From Lutimaribacter_A marinistellae (GTDB lineage: Bacteria > Pseudomonadota > Alphaproteobacteria > Rhodobacterales > Rhodobacteraceae), in NCBI RefSeq assembly GCF_042648365.1, contig NZ_JBHRXI010000004.1, positions 62,001 to 126,000 of the forward strand: a DNA stretch of 64,000 bases, in the 5' to 3' direction. Of this stretch, positions 32,468-41,065 are shown piece by piece. Every line of letters begins with the position of its first letter. Positions within the stretch are counted from its first letter, which is position 1. The notes below the pieces were generated by a model. It worked only from the letters and a program-made list of their open reading frames with translations. It was not told the DNA's origin and searched no databases. Position numbers and translations under genes: made by a program.

Positions 32468-33154
32468 ATGCCGCTTTTGCCGGTTCTGGCCGCGCAGGGG
32501 CTGGCAGTGCGCAGCCGGGCCCGGTTGCTGCCCGAACCCGAGGGCGCGCGTAGCGGGCGCGCGGGGCGCGGGCCGAACCTGCGGCTCTTGATCCTCGGCG
32601 ACAGTTCGGCGGCAGGCGTCGGCGCGGGCACGCAGGCGCAGGCACTGTCGGGGCAGTTGGTAGCGCGGCTGGGGCGCCATTATGCGGTGCAATGGCGGCT
32701 GGAGGCGGCGACGGGGCGGACCACTGCGGATGCCTTGGCCGCACTTGAACGCGTTGACGGCCCCATCGACATGGCGGTGACGGCGCTGGGGGTGAATGAC
32801 GTGACGCGCGGCGTCAGCCGGACCCGGTTCGCCGACCGGCAGGCCGTTCTGCTGGACCGTCTGGCGACGATGGGCGCGCGGCGCATCGTGGTCTCGGGCG
32901 TTCCGCCGATGGAGCGTTTCCCAGCCCTGCCTCAGCCGCTGGCATGGGTTCTGGGCCGGCAGGCCGCGCGTCTGGACGGCGCGCTGGCCGCGCTTGCGTC
33001 GGCGCGCCCCCATGTGGAGCACCTCCATTTCGACATGCCCGAGGATCCGGCGCTGGCGGCATCGGACGGCTATCACCCAAGCCCGCGCGCCTATGCGCTG
33101 TGGGCCGAGCAGATAAGCGGTGCGCTTATCGACCGATCCCGACGCGCATCCTGA
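32468..33154 (+). CDS. SGNH/GDSL-type esterase
   Basis: A 228-aa protein (ATG 32468; upstream codons in frame offer only weak starts). Block I is 'LRLLILGDSSAAGVGAG' (nucleophile Ser), a block III-like 'VTALGVNDVTRG' and block V 'DGYHPSPRAYALWAEQ' with the catalytic Asp and His. The leading 'LLPVLAAQGLAVRSRARLLPEPEGAR' may be a short membrane anchor. Similar to small lysophospholipase/arylesterase-type SGNH proteins. Its 3' end overlaps rarD by 29 bases (convergent). Confidence 0.82.
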   Translation: MPLLPVLAAQGLAVRSRARLLPEPEGARSGRAGRGPNLRLLILGDSSAAGVGAGTQAQALSGQLVARLGRHYAVQWRLEAATGRTTADALAALERVDGPIDMAVTALGVNDVTRGVSRTRFADRQAVLLDRLATMGARRIVVSGVPPMERFPALPQPLAWVLGRQAARLDGALAALASARPHVEHLHFDMPEDPALAASDGYHPSPRAYALWAEQISGALIDRSRRAS

Positions 33155-34037
33155 CCACCATGGGCACGGTGTAGATCACCAGCGCGGCCCAGATCATCGG
33201 AAAGGCGATCTGACGGGCGCGGTCGAACTCTTCGCCAAAGACGAAGACGGCGACGAGAAAGATCATCGTGGGCGCGATGTATTGCAGGATCGCGATGGTC
33301 GACAGGCGCAGCAGCTTTGCCCCGTTGGCATAGGCGATGAGCGGGATGGCCGTGACCGCGCCACATCCCACCAGCAGCCAGGTATTGCCCGTCTCGACGC
33401 CGAAATGCCCCTCACCCTGCGCCGCGAGCCAGCCAAGATAGCCAAGCGCGGGCACCGAGAGGATCAGCACCTCGAGCAGGAAGCCCTGGTTGGGACCGAT
33501 GGGAAGCCATTTTTTGAAGAAGGCGTAGAAACCCCAGGAAACGGTCAGCCCGACGGCGGCAAGCGGCAGGCGGCCAGCCTCGATCGTCAGAACGATCACG
33601 GCCAGCGCGGCCAGTGCTATGGCGACCATCTGGGTGCGCGTGGGCCGCTCACCCAACAGCACCGCGCCGAGCGCCACGCTGAAAAGCGGGTTGATGTAGT
33701 AGCCCAGCGCCGCGTCGATGGCGCGACCTTCGGCGATGGACCAGACATAGATGCCCCAGTTGATCGATATGAGCGCGGCGGTCAGGCACCCCATGGCCAG
33801 GGTGCGCGGACTGGAAAGCGCCGCGCGCAGGTCGCTTGTCCGACGCAGCGCGATCAACAGCGCACCTGCGATGGGCACCGACCAGATCACACGATGCGCC
33901 ACAACCTCGGCCGGGGGCATGTGCGATACGGCCTTGAGGTAGAGCGGCAGGAAGCCCCACAGCACATAGGCCGAGACGGCAAAGGCAAGACCCTGCGGCG
34001 TGTCGGTGTTTGCGGCAGTCTGAACGGGTCTGGCCAT
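33126..34037 (-). CDS. rarD: RarD-family EamA transporter
   Basis: A 303-aa membrane protein with about ten transmembrane helices and the RarD pattern: 'GLAFAVSAYVLWGFLPLYLKAVSHMPPAEVVAHRVIWSVP' at the start and 'LLRLSTIAILQYIAPTMIFLVAVFVFGEEF' near the end. RarD proteins (DMT superfamily) are permeases with poorly known substrates; some have been linked to chloramphenicol resistance. Start at 34037; the frame extends further upstream to 34685, but that is the shadow of the sarcosine dehydrogenase gene. Confidence 0.88.
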   Translation of the reverse strand: MARPVQTAANTDTPQGLAFAVSAYVLWGFLPLYLKAVSHMPPAEVVAHRVIWSVPIAGALLIALRRTSDLRAALSSPRTLAMGCLTAALISINWGIYVWSIAEGRAIDAALGYYINPLFSVALGAVLLGERPTRTQMVAIALAALAVIVLTIEAGRLPLAAVGLTVSWGFYAFFKKWLPIGPNQGFLLEVLILSVPALGYLGWLAAQGEGHFGVETGNTWLLVGCGAVTAIPLIAYANGAKLLRLSTIAILQYIAPTMIFLVAVFVFGEEFDRARQIAFPMIWAALVIYTVPMVVRMRVGIGR

Positions 34038-34105
34038 TTCGGTCTCCGGCTGGGTCTGCCCGGAGTTATGGCAGCTTCTGGCCCGGATGCCAGCGCGCAT
34101 TGCGT

Positions 34106-34141
34106 GACGGGTGCCATCACGATTCGTGATGACACCCCGTC
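34106..34141. other. Long hairpin containing a perfect 15-nt palindrome
   Basis: ATCACGATTCGTGAT (34116-34130) is a perfect palindrome at the heart of a stem that extends on both sides (GACGGGTG / CACCCCGTC, with one mismatch and one bulge). It lies between the rarD start and the stop of the dehydrogenase gene at 34145. No T run follows, so it is either a terminator that works without one or a protein-binding site. Confidence 0.55.
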
Positions 34142-34144
34142 GGG

Positions 34145-36589
34145 TCAGGCCTTGGCGCGTTCCGATTTGGGGTCGTAGAGCGGTTTCAGGCTGGCCTCGG
34201 CGGTAACGCGGCTGCCCATGACGTCGATCTCGTAGGTGGAGGCGAGAACGTCCTGCGCGCTTTCGCCTTTGCACGGGACATAGCCCATCCCGATCGCGGA
34301 CCCGAGATGATGGCCATATGCGCCCGAGCTGAGATAGCCCACGATCTGGCCGTCGCGCAGGATCGGCTCGTTGTGATAGAGCAGCGGCTCGGGGTCGGTC
34401 AGCCGGAATTGCAGCAGACGGGCCGAGAGCCCCTCTTCCTTCTTGCGCAGGACCGCGTCGCGCCCGATGAAATCGGGCTTGTCGGTCTTTACTGCAAAGC
34501 CCAGACCGGCCTCGAGCACGTGATCCTCGGGCGTGATGTCGTGACCGAAATGGCGGAACCCCTTTTCGATGCGGCAGGTGTCCATCATATGCATCCCGCA
34601 CAGCTTGAGCCCCATGTCCTGCCCGGCCTGCCAAAGCGTCTCGAACGCGTGGGCGGCCATGTCGGCGGAGACGTAGATCTCCCACCCAAGTTCGCCGACA
34701 TAGGTGACGCGGTGAACGCGGGCGAGACCGAGCCCCAGCTCGATCTCTTGCGCGGTGCCGAACGGGTTGGTCGCGTTCGAGAAATCATTGGGCGAGACGC
34801 GCGTCATCAACTCGCGCGCATGGGGGCCCATCACGGCCAAGACGCCCTCGGCCGCGGTCATGTCGGTGAGGGTCACGCGATAGTCACCGACATGCCGGGC
34901 CATGCGGGTCTGGTCGGCGTGGCGCGTGGCGGCGGGCGTGACGACAAGATAGGCGGTTTCCGACAGGCGGGTCACGGTCACGTCCGCCTCGATCCCGCCG
35001 CGGGTGTTGAGGAACTGGGTATAGACGATCCGGCCCACTGGCACGTCGAACTGCCCGCCCGCGATATGGTTGAGATAGGTCGTCGCATCGGGCCCCTCGA
35101 CGCGGATCTTGCCGAAGGAGGACATGTCATACATGCCCACGCCATGGCGGACGGCGTTATGCTCCTTGGCGACATTGTCGAAAAAGGTCTGCCGCTTCCA
35201 GCTGTATTCGTATTGCGCGGGCTGTCCGGGGCGGGCGAACCAGTTGGCACGCTCCCACCCGGCAAGCTCTCCGAACACGGCGCCGCAGGCCTTGAGATGT
35301 TCGTGGAACGGCGTGCGGCGGACGCCCCTTGCCGTTGCCTTTTGGCGGTAGGGGAAGTGATCGGCATAGAGCAGGCCCAGCGTTTCTGTGGACCGCTCGA
35401 CGAGGTAGCGCTTGTTGCCCTGGAACGGCTGCATCCGCGCGATATCGACATCGCCGAGATCGAAGGGCTTTTCGCCATCCTCCATCCATTGCGCAAGCGC
35501 CATGCCTGCGCCACCGGCGGACTGGATACCGATGGAGTTGAAGCCCGCGGCGACCCAGACATTGTCCATCTCGGGGGCGAGGCCAAGGTGATAGGCGTCA
35601 TCGGGCGTGAAGCTTTCGGGGCCGTTGAAGAAGGTGTGGATTCCCGCCTCTCCCAGCATCGGCATGCGGTTGACAGCCATTTCGAGGATCGGTTCGAAAT
35701 GGTCGAAATCCTCGGGCAGTTGGTCGAACTCGAAACTGTCGGGGATCGGCCCCCAGGGCTTCGAGACCGGCTCAAACGCGCCGAGCATCATCTTGCCGGC
35801 ATCTTCCTTGTAATAGGCGCATTCATCCGGGACCCGCAGCACCGGAAGCTGGCTGAGACCCGGGATCGGCTCGGACACGATGTAGAAATGTTCGCAGGCC
35901 TGCAGTGGCACGTTCACGCCCGCCATGCGGCCGACTTCGTGGCCCCACATGCCGGCGCAGTTGACGATCATGTCGCAGACGATGTGACCCCGTTCCGCAC
36001 CGTTATCCGAAACCCAATCGACACCGGTGACGCGGCGGCCCTGCCTGGCGATGCCGGTGACCTTGACACGTTCGCGAATGACGGCGCCGCGCTGGCGGGC
36101 CCCCTTGGCCAGCGCCAACGCGATATTGGCCGGGTCGCCCTGCCCGTCCTTGGGCAGGTAGACGCCGCCGGTCACACCGTCGATGTTGAGGTGCTCGTAG
36201 CGCCGCTTGATCTCGGCGGGGCTGATCTCTTCGATCTCGACGCCGAAGGCGCGCGCCATGGCGGCGGAGCGGTGCAGCTCTTCAAGACGTTCGGAGGTGA
36301 GCGCGGCGGTGATCGAGCCCACGCGCTTGAACCCGGTGGCGGTGCCGGTCTCTTCTTCAAGCGCGCCGTAAAGCTCCTGGCTGTACTTGGCGAGCTTGGT
36401 CATGTTCGCCGTGGCGCGTAGCTGGGCGATGAGACCCGCGGCATGCCATGTCGTGCCGGAGGTCAGCTGCTTGCGTTCCAGCAGCACGACGTCGCGCCAG
36501 CCGAGCTTGGTAAGATGATAGGCGACGGAACATCCGACCACGCCGCCGCCAATGATGACAGCGCGGGCGGTTTCAGGAAGCGTGACCAT
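34145..36589 (-). CDS. FAD-dependent, GcvT-fused N-methyl dehydrogenase (sarcosine or dimethylglycine dehydrogenase-like)
   Basis: An 814-aa two-part enzyme. Residues 1-410: DAO-type FAD oxidoreductase with dinucleotide fold 'AVIIGGGVVGCSVAYHLTKLGW' and 'SGTTWHAAGL', whose His is the covalent flavin site in dimethylglycine/sarcosine dehydrogenases. Residues about 430-810: GcvT-like folate-binding domain ('LGWEIYVSADMAAHAFETLWQ', 'GAYGHHLGSAIGMGYV'). Such enzymes oxidise an N-methyl group and give the C1 to tetrahydrofolate, or release formaldehyde if folate is absent. The last gene of the cluster (minus strand), 125 bp after the methyltransferase with a hairpin repeat between. Confidence 0.88.
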   Translation of the reverse strand: MVTLPETARAVIIGGGVVGCSVAYHLTKLGWRDVVLLERKQLTSGTTWHAAGLIAQLRATANMTKLAKYSQELYGALEEETGTATGFKRVGSITAALTSERLEELHRSAAMARAFGVEIEEISPAEIKRRYEHLNIDGVTGGVYLPKDGQGDPANIALALAKGARQRGAVIRERVKVTGIARQGRRVTGVDWVSDNGAERGHIVCDMIVNCAGMWGHEVGRMAGVNVPLQACEHFYIVSEPIPGLSQLPVLRVPDECAYYKEDAGKMMLGAFEPVSKPWGPIPDSFEFDQLPEDFDHFEPILEMAVNRMPMLGEAGIHTFFNGPESFTPDDAYHLGLAPEMDNVWVAAGFNSIGIQSAGGAGMALAQWMEDGEKPFDLGDVDIARMQPFQGNKRYLVERSTETLGLLYADHFPYRQKATARGVRRTPFHEHLKACGAVFGELAGWERANWFARPGQPAQYEYSWKRQTFFDNVAKEHNAVRHGVGMYDMSSFGKIRVEGPDATTYLNHIAGGQFDVPVGRIVYTQFLNTRGGIEADVTVTRLSETAYLVVTPAATRHADQTRMARHVGDYRVTLTDMTAAEGVLAVMGPHARELMTRVSPNDFSNATNPFGTAQEIELGLGLARVHRVTYVGELGWEIYVSADMAAHAFETLWQAGQDMGLKLCGMHMMDTCRIEKGFRHFGHDITPEDHVLEAGLGFAVKTDKPDFIGRDAVLRKKEEGLSARLLQFRLTDPEPLLYHNEPILRDGQIVGYLSSGAYGHHLGSAIGMGYVPCKGESAQDVLASTYEIDVMGSRVTAEASLKPLYDPKSERAKA

Positions 36590-36621
36590 GACGGACCCTT
36601 TTCATGTGCGGCAGGGGTGAA

Positions 36622-36690
36622 GGGGCGCTGCCCCCTCTTGGCCCGTGCCGGGCCAATTCACCCCCGGGATATTTCGGGCAAGAGGAAGAG
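36622..36690. repeat. REP-like intergenic hairpin element
   Basis: Two hairpins, GGGGC-GCT-GCCCC (36622-36634) and TTGGCCC-GTGCC-GGGCCAA (36638-36656), followed by CCCCCGGGATATTT (36661-36674) and a purine-rich CAAGAGGAAGAGG. I recall similar CCCCCGGGATATTT-bearing elements as common intergenic repeats in Rhodobacteraceae, but no second copy was found here. It fills most of the 125-bp gap between two genes of the demethylation cluster. Confidence 0.55.
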
Positions 36691-36714
36691 GCGGGGCGGC
36701 ACAAATCCTCGATC

Positions 36715-37611
36715 TCAGACGATGGTGTACCCGTCCGTGCGCAGACGGCGGGCGAGTTCTGCGATATGGGCGGGGCCGACCTCGCAGCAGCCGCCGATGA
36801 TCGTCGCGCCCTGGTCCAGCCAGCCCATCGCCATGTCGGCGTAGCGCTCGGGCGTCAGGTCGGTGCGCTGTTCCAGAACGTCGACGGTCGGTGCCTCCTT
36901 GAGGAAGTCGCTGGCGATGGCGGTGAACCCGTTGGCATAGGCGCCGAAGGGCTTGCCCATCGGGGCAATGATGTCGAGCGCTGCGGGTACCGCCTCGGGG
37001 CGCGAGCAGTTGACGAGGATCGCCTCCGGATCGAAGCGGTCGACGATCCCGGCGGCATCCCCGAGCGGTTCGCCGGAGCGCAGATGCGTACCGTCATCGT
37101 CCATCACGGTGAAGGAGATCCAGACCGGTTTGCCGCAGCCCTGGGTCCCGGTCAGGGCGCCTTCGGCTTCGAGCAGGGACGAGACGGTTTCGATCAGGAA
37201 GAGATCGACGCGATCCTTCATCCGGTCGACCAATGCGCCATACTGGCGTTTCGCCTCGTCGACGGGCGGCTGCAGGTCGGGTCGGTAGGAGGCCAGGAGG
37301 GGCCCAAGCGCGCCCGCGACCCGGCCCGACCCGTGCGCATCCCGCGCCCGGACCGCCTGTTCCAGCGCGGTGTCGACGAGAGCGGGCAGCTGATCCTCGA
37401 TCCCGACCCGGGCAAGCCGGTTGTGGTGAAGGGCATAGGTGTTGGCGGTGGCGATGGTGGCACCCGCATCGAAATAGTCGCGATGGGTGTCGAAGACGTG
37501 GTGGGGATGGTCGATCATCACGCGGGTCGACCAGAGCGGGGTTGCCCGGTCGCCGGAGCGTTTCACCAGTTCCTGTCCGATGGACCCGTCGAGCAGCGTA
37601 ATCTCGGTCAT
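36715..37611 (-). CDS. Homocysteine S-methyltransferase family (betaine-type)
   Basis: A 298-aa zinc-dependent methyltransferase: N-terminal 'LLDGSIGQELVKRSGD' and 'ANTYALHHNRLA', the zinc ligands in 'LVNCSRPEAV' and 'IIGGCCEVGPAHI' (Cys-Cys pair). It transfers a methyl group to homocysteine to make methionine. The place between two N-methyl dehydrogenases points to glycine betaine as methyl donor (giving dimethylglycine), which is a reading from context; S-methylmethionine is an alternative. Start at 37611; it overlaps the upstream gene's stop by four bases (ATGA). Confidence 0.85.
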   Translation of the reverse strand: MTEITLLDGSIGQELVKRSGDRATPLWSTRVMIDHPHHVFDTHRDYFDAGATIATANTYALHHNRLARVGIEDQLPALVDTALEQAVRARDAHGSGRVAGALGPLLASYRPDLQPPVDEAKRQYGALVDRMKDRVDLFLIETVSSLLEAEGALTGTQGCGKPVWISFTVMDDDGTHLRSGEPLGDAAGIVDRFDPEAILVNCSRPEAVPAALDIIAPMGKPFGAYANGFTAIASDFLKEAPTVDVLEQRTDLTPERYADMAMGWLDQGATIIGGCCEVGPAHIAELARRLRTDGYTIV

Positions 37612-40055
37612 GCCTTGAGCCTTTCGTTCTCGGGATCCCACAGGGGTCGGTCGGGCTGAACCACGGCGGGGTATTTCTGGCCGTAGATCTCGACCATCAG
37701 TTCTGTTCCGGGTTCGGCGAGATCGGTGCGGACCATGCCCAGCGCGATGGATTTGCCGACGCGGTGGCCCCAGGCCCCCGAGGTGGTTTCACCCACGATT
37801 TCGCCATTGCGGTGGATGCAGGACATGTAGGGCGCGTCGGCCTCGCCCGCGTCGACCGTCAGGGTGACGAAACGCTTGGCCGATCCGCGCTGTTTCTCGG
37901 ACATCAGCGCGGCCTTGCCCGGAAATTCCTGCGGCTTGTCCAGCTTGACGAAGCGGTCGAGGCCACCCTCGAACAGGGTGTAATCGGTGGAGAGGTCCCC
38001 TTTCCACGCGCGGTAACCCTTTTCGATCCGAAGCGAGTTGAGCGCATACATGCCAAAGGGCCTGGCCCCTGCGGCAAGCACGGCCTCGTAGATCGCGGGC
38101 ATCTCGGCATTCGCGGCGTGGATCTCCCATCCCAGCTCGCCCGCGAAGGAGACGCGGGCAAGCGCGGCCGGCCGACCCGCCACGCGGGCGGGCTGGTGCG
38201 ACAGCCACGGCAACGACAGGTCGGCCTCGACGATAGGTGCGAGCAGATCCCGGGTGGCGGGGCCGGTCACGATCAGCGTGTCATACTCGGCCGAGTGATC
38301 GGAGAGCGACAGCCCCGCGGGAAGGTCGCGCGCGAGCAGTTCGAAATCGTGCCACTGCGCCGTCGCGGCGGTGATGAGCGTAAAGGCATCCTCGTCATGA
38401 CGCAGGCAGGACATCTCGGTCAGGATGCGGCCGCGGGAATCGGCGAAATAGAGAAGGTTCATCCGCCCCGCCTTGGGCAGGGCGCCGGTGATCCGGCCCC
38501 GCAACCACTCGGCCGCGCCGGGACTGGACAGGTTGAAGCGGGAAAAGCCCGGCAGATCGAGCACACCGCAATGATCGCGGACGGCTTCGCACTCTTCCTT
38601 GACTCTCTGCTCCCATGGGCCGGAGCGGTTCCAGGTGTGCGTCGCCTCGAGCGAGGTGTCATCGCCCGGCTGCGCGAACCAATTGGCGCGCTCCCACCCG
38701 TTATAGGCACCCATCTGGCCACCGAGTTCCTTGACCCGGTCGTGGACCGGCGACAGTTTCTTGTCCCGCGCCGCCGGCCACTCGTGGTGGGGGAAGTGCA
38801 TGGCGTATTCGTTGCCATAGACCTCCATCCCCTTTTTCACGCAGTAGTCGTGATCGGTGTAATCGGTGTAACGGCGCGGATCGACGGCCCACATGTCCCA
38901 CTCGGTCGCGCCATCCACGATCCATTCGGCCATGACCTTGCCCGCGCCGCCACCCTGCGCGATCCCGAAGGTGAAAACGCAGGCCTCGAACGCGTTCCTG
39001 ACACCCGGCATCGGCCCGATCAGGGGCAGACCGTCCGGTGCATAGGGGATCGGGCCGTTGATGATGCGGCTGATGCCGGTGCTGGCCGAGACCGGCACAC
39101 GCTCCATCGCGTCGGCGACGATATCCTCGATCCGGTCAAGGTCGTCGGACCAGAGCTGGAAGCTGAAATCGTCCGGCATCGGGTCCTTTGGATCGGTCCA
39201 ATGCGCGCGGCAGTTGGGCTCGTAAGGGCCGATATTCACGCCGTTCTTTTCCTGCCGGAGGTAGTAGGACACGTCGACGTCACGGACCAGCGGCAGTTTG
39301 CGGCCATTCTCCTTGGACCACGCCTCGATCTCGGGGATCTCTTCGGTGAGCAGGTACTGATGGCTCATGACCATCATCGGCACCGTGCGTCCGCCATAGG
39401 GTTTGAACCATTCGCCCACGCGCTGCGCATAGTAGCCGGCGGCATTCACCACGTAATCGCAGGCGATGTCGCCCTTTTCGGTGTGGACGGTCCAGGTGCC
39501 GTCATCATGCTGGGTGACCCCGGTGGCGGGCGTGAACCGCAGGATACGCTGGCCGAGGTCGCGGGCGCCCTTGGCAAGTGCCTGTGTCAGCTGCGCAGGG
39601 TCGATATCGCCATCGGTGGGATCCCAGAGCACGCCCTGAAGGTCGTGGGTTTCGAGGAAGGGGTAGCGGCCCTTTGCCTCGTCCGGGGTCAGCATCTCCA
39701 TCTCGATACCCTGGTAGCGACCCATGGAGCAGGCGCGCTCGAACTCCTGTACGCGTTCCTTGGAATGGGCCAGCCGCAGCGAGCCGGTCTGGTGGTAGTT
39801 CATCGGATAATCGACCTCGTCGCCCAGCCTTGCATAAAGCTCGGTCGAGTAGCGCTGCATGTTCATGATCGCCCAGGAGGTCGAGAAGGTCGGCACGTTG
39901 CCCGCCGCATGCCAGGTCGAACCGGCGGTGAGTTCGTTCTTTTCCAGCAGAACGCAATCGGTCCAGCCCTTGAGGGCGAGGTGGTAGAGGGTCGAGACAC
40001 CGACGACGCCACCACCGATGATGACGACGCGGGCCTTTTGGGGAAGGTCTGACAT
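37608..40055 (-). CDS. FAD-dependent, GcvT-fused N-methyl dehydrogenase (dimethylglycine dehydrogenase-like)
   Basis: An 815-aa paralogue of the 34145-36589 enzyme with the same two parts. FAD fold 'VVIIGGGVVGVSTLYHLALKGW', covalent-flavin His in 'GSTWHAAGNVP', and the folate domain at the C-terminus ('GELGWEIHAANAEMPAIYEAVL', 'TSGAWGHRVGKSIALGMV'). The YHLALKGW, WGHRVGKSIALGMV and 'MNMQRYSTELY' regions differ from the other copy, so the two likely act on successive substrates; which is dimethylglycine and which is sarcosine cannot be told. Coupled to the homocysteine methyltransferase; four bases after the GFA gene. Confidence 0.88.
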   Translation of the reverse strand: MSDLPQKARVVIIGGGVVGVSTLYHLALKGWTDCVLLEKNELTAGSTWHAAGNVPTFSTSWAIMNMQRYSTELYARLGDEVDYPMNYHQTGSLRLAHSKERVQEFERACSMGRYQGIEMEMLTPDEAKGRYPFLETHDLQGVLWDPTDGDIDPAQLTQALAKGARDLGQRILRFTPATGVTQHDDGTWTVHTEKGDIACDYVVNAAGYYAQRVGEWFKPYGGRTVPMMVMSHQYLLTEEIPEIEAWSKENGRKLPLVRDVDVSYYLRQEKNGVNIGPYEPNCRAHWTDPKDPMPDDFSFQLWSDDLDRIEDIVADAMERVPVSASTGISRIINGPIPYAPDGLPLIGPMPGVRNAFEACVFTFGIAQGGGAGKVMAEWIVDGATEWDMWAVDPRRYTDYTDHDYCVKKGMEVYGNEYAMHFPHHEWPAARDKKLSPVHDRVKELGGQMGAYNGWERANWFAQPGDDTSLEATHTWNRSGPWEQRVKEECEAVRDHCGVLDLPGFSRFNLSSPGAAEWLRGRITGALPKAGRMNLLYFADSRGRILTEMSCLRHDEDAFTLITAATAQWHDFELLARDLPAGLSLSDHSAEYDTLIVTGPATRDLLAPIVEADLSLPWLSHQPARVAGRPAALARVSFAGELGWEIHAANAEMPAIYEAVLAAGARPFGMYALNSLRIEKGYRAWKGDLSTDYTLFEGGLDRFVKLDKPQEFPGKAALMSEKQRGSAKRFVTLTVDAGEADAPYMSCIHRNGEIVGETTSGAWGHRVGKSIALGMVRTDLAEPGTELMVEIYGQKYPAVVQPDRPLWDPENERLKA

Positions 40056-40059
40056 TGCG

Positions 40060-40431
40060 CTATTCCTTCTGCGGAAGGCCGTCGGCGATCTGGTAATAGT
40101 CGCCTTTCGAGCCGGTGAAGATGTGTTTTTCGAGCGTAAGCCCGGTTGGGCCGTCTATCGCACCAAGGGCAAAGCTGGTCGTGCCCTCGTCATTGGCCGT
40201 CCAGAACAGGAACGCGCCGCAAGTAGGGCAGAAACCGCGTCTGGCGGTCGGGCTGGCCTCGTACCACGTGACGGGACCAGTGATCGTGAGTGCATCGTCG
40301 GGCACGTAGGCCGAGGACCAGATACCCCCCGATTGCTTGCGGCACTGGGTGCAGTGGCACATCGAGGCGCCCTTTGGCGTGGCCTCGGTCCAAAAGGTGA
40401 CGGCACCGCACAGGCAACTTCCCCGGATCAT
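40060..40431 (-). CDS. GFA-family protein (CENP-V / glutathione-dependent formaldehyde-activating)
   Basis: A 123-aa zinc protein: 'GSCLCGAVTF' at the N-terminus, 'CHCTQCRKQSG' and 'GFCPTCGAFLFW', the seven-Cys set of the GFA fold. The family is named for glutathione-dependent formaldehyde-activating enzyme, though that activity is disputed. In this cluster, N-demethylation can release formaldehyde, so a link is attractive but inferred. Its ATG overlaps the stop of lysE (ATGA), and the dehydrogenase starts four bases after its own stop. Confidence 0.85.
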   Translation of the reverse strand: MIRGSCLCGAVTFWTEATPKGASMCHCTQCRKQSGGIWSSAYVPDDALTITGPVTWYEASPTARRGFCPTCGAFLFWTANDEGTTSFALGAIDGPTGLTLEKHIFTGSKGDYYQIADGLPQKE

Positions 40432-41057
40432 CGCGCACCCCCCGTTTGCGGAGTCGACGATAGACCCAGCGCCATACCGTAGAGGATGAAGCAGGAGGCC
40501 AGCACGCGCCGGACCCAGATGTTGAACACGGCTCCAAGCGCCGCCCGGCCCATCAGGGCGCCCAGCAGCGTGAAACCGGTGTAGCTGAGCGTGGTGATGG
40601 TCAGCGCGGTTGGCAGGATGACGGTCATCTGCTGCCAGATCGGCACGTCTGGCTGCACGAATTGAGAAAACGCGGCAAGGTAGCCCGCGACGCTTTTCGG
40701 ATTGATCGTCGCGATGGCCAAGGCGTGCAGGTAGACATGGGCGGCCGGCCTGTCGTCCGCGCTGACGGGCTTGTTCGCATTGAGCCATCCGCGGATTCCC
40801 AGCCAGATCAGAACCGTCGCACCGAGGTATTTTGCGATGAGGAACCCGGTGGGCGACGCGGCGATGAGAGCGGTGACGCCAAGGGCCGACAGAATCAGAA
40901 AAGCGGTGGCCTGAGTCAGGATCGCCAGCACCCCCAGCATCGCGCGGGGAAAGGGCAGGTTCATGCCGTTGGTGATGCAGTTGACGGCATTGGGGCCGGG
41001 CGTGGTGACGAACACCACCCAGAACAACGCAAACACGGTCCAGGCCTCGATGCTCAT
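40428..41057 (-). CDS. LysE/RhtB-family amino-acid exporter
   Basis: A 209-aa protein with five to six membrane helices and the family start 'ALFWVVFVTTPGPNAVNCITNGM' (TPGPN is the LysE/RhtB signature). These permeases export amino acids. It is co-directional between the XRE regulator (8 bp) and the GFA gene (4-bp overlap). Possible cargo are glycine or N-methylglycines made by the downstream enzymes, which is a guess from context. Confidence 0.88.
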   Translation of the reverse strand: MSIEAWTVFALFWVVFVTTPGPNAVNCITNGMNLPFPRAMLGVLAILTQATAFLILSALGVTALIAASPTGFLIAKYLGATVLIWLGIRGWLNANKPVSADDRPAAHVYLHALAIATINPKSVAGYLAAFSQFVQPDVPIWQQMTVILPTALTITTLSYTGFTLLGALMGRAALGAVFNIWVRRVLASCFILYGMALGLSSTPQTGGAR

Positions 41058-41065
41058 CCCGCCCC

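Noticed and set aside
34307..36421. 704-aa plus-strand frame opposite the GcvT-fused dehydrogenase
   Set aside because: Shadow frame with no start signal or domain.
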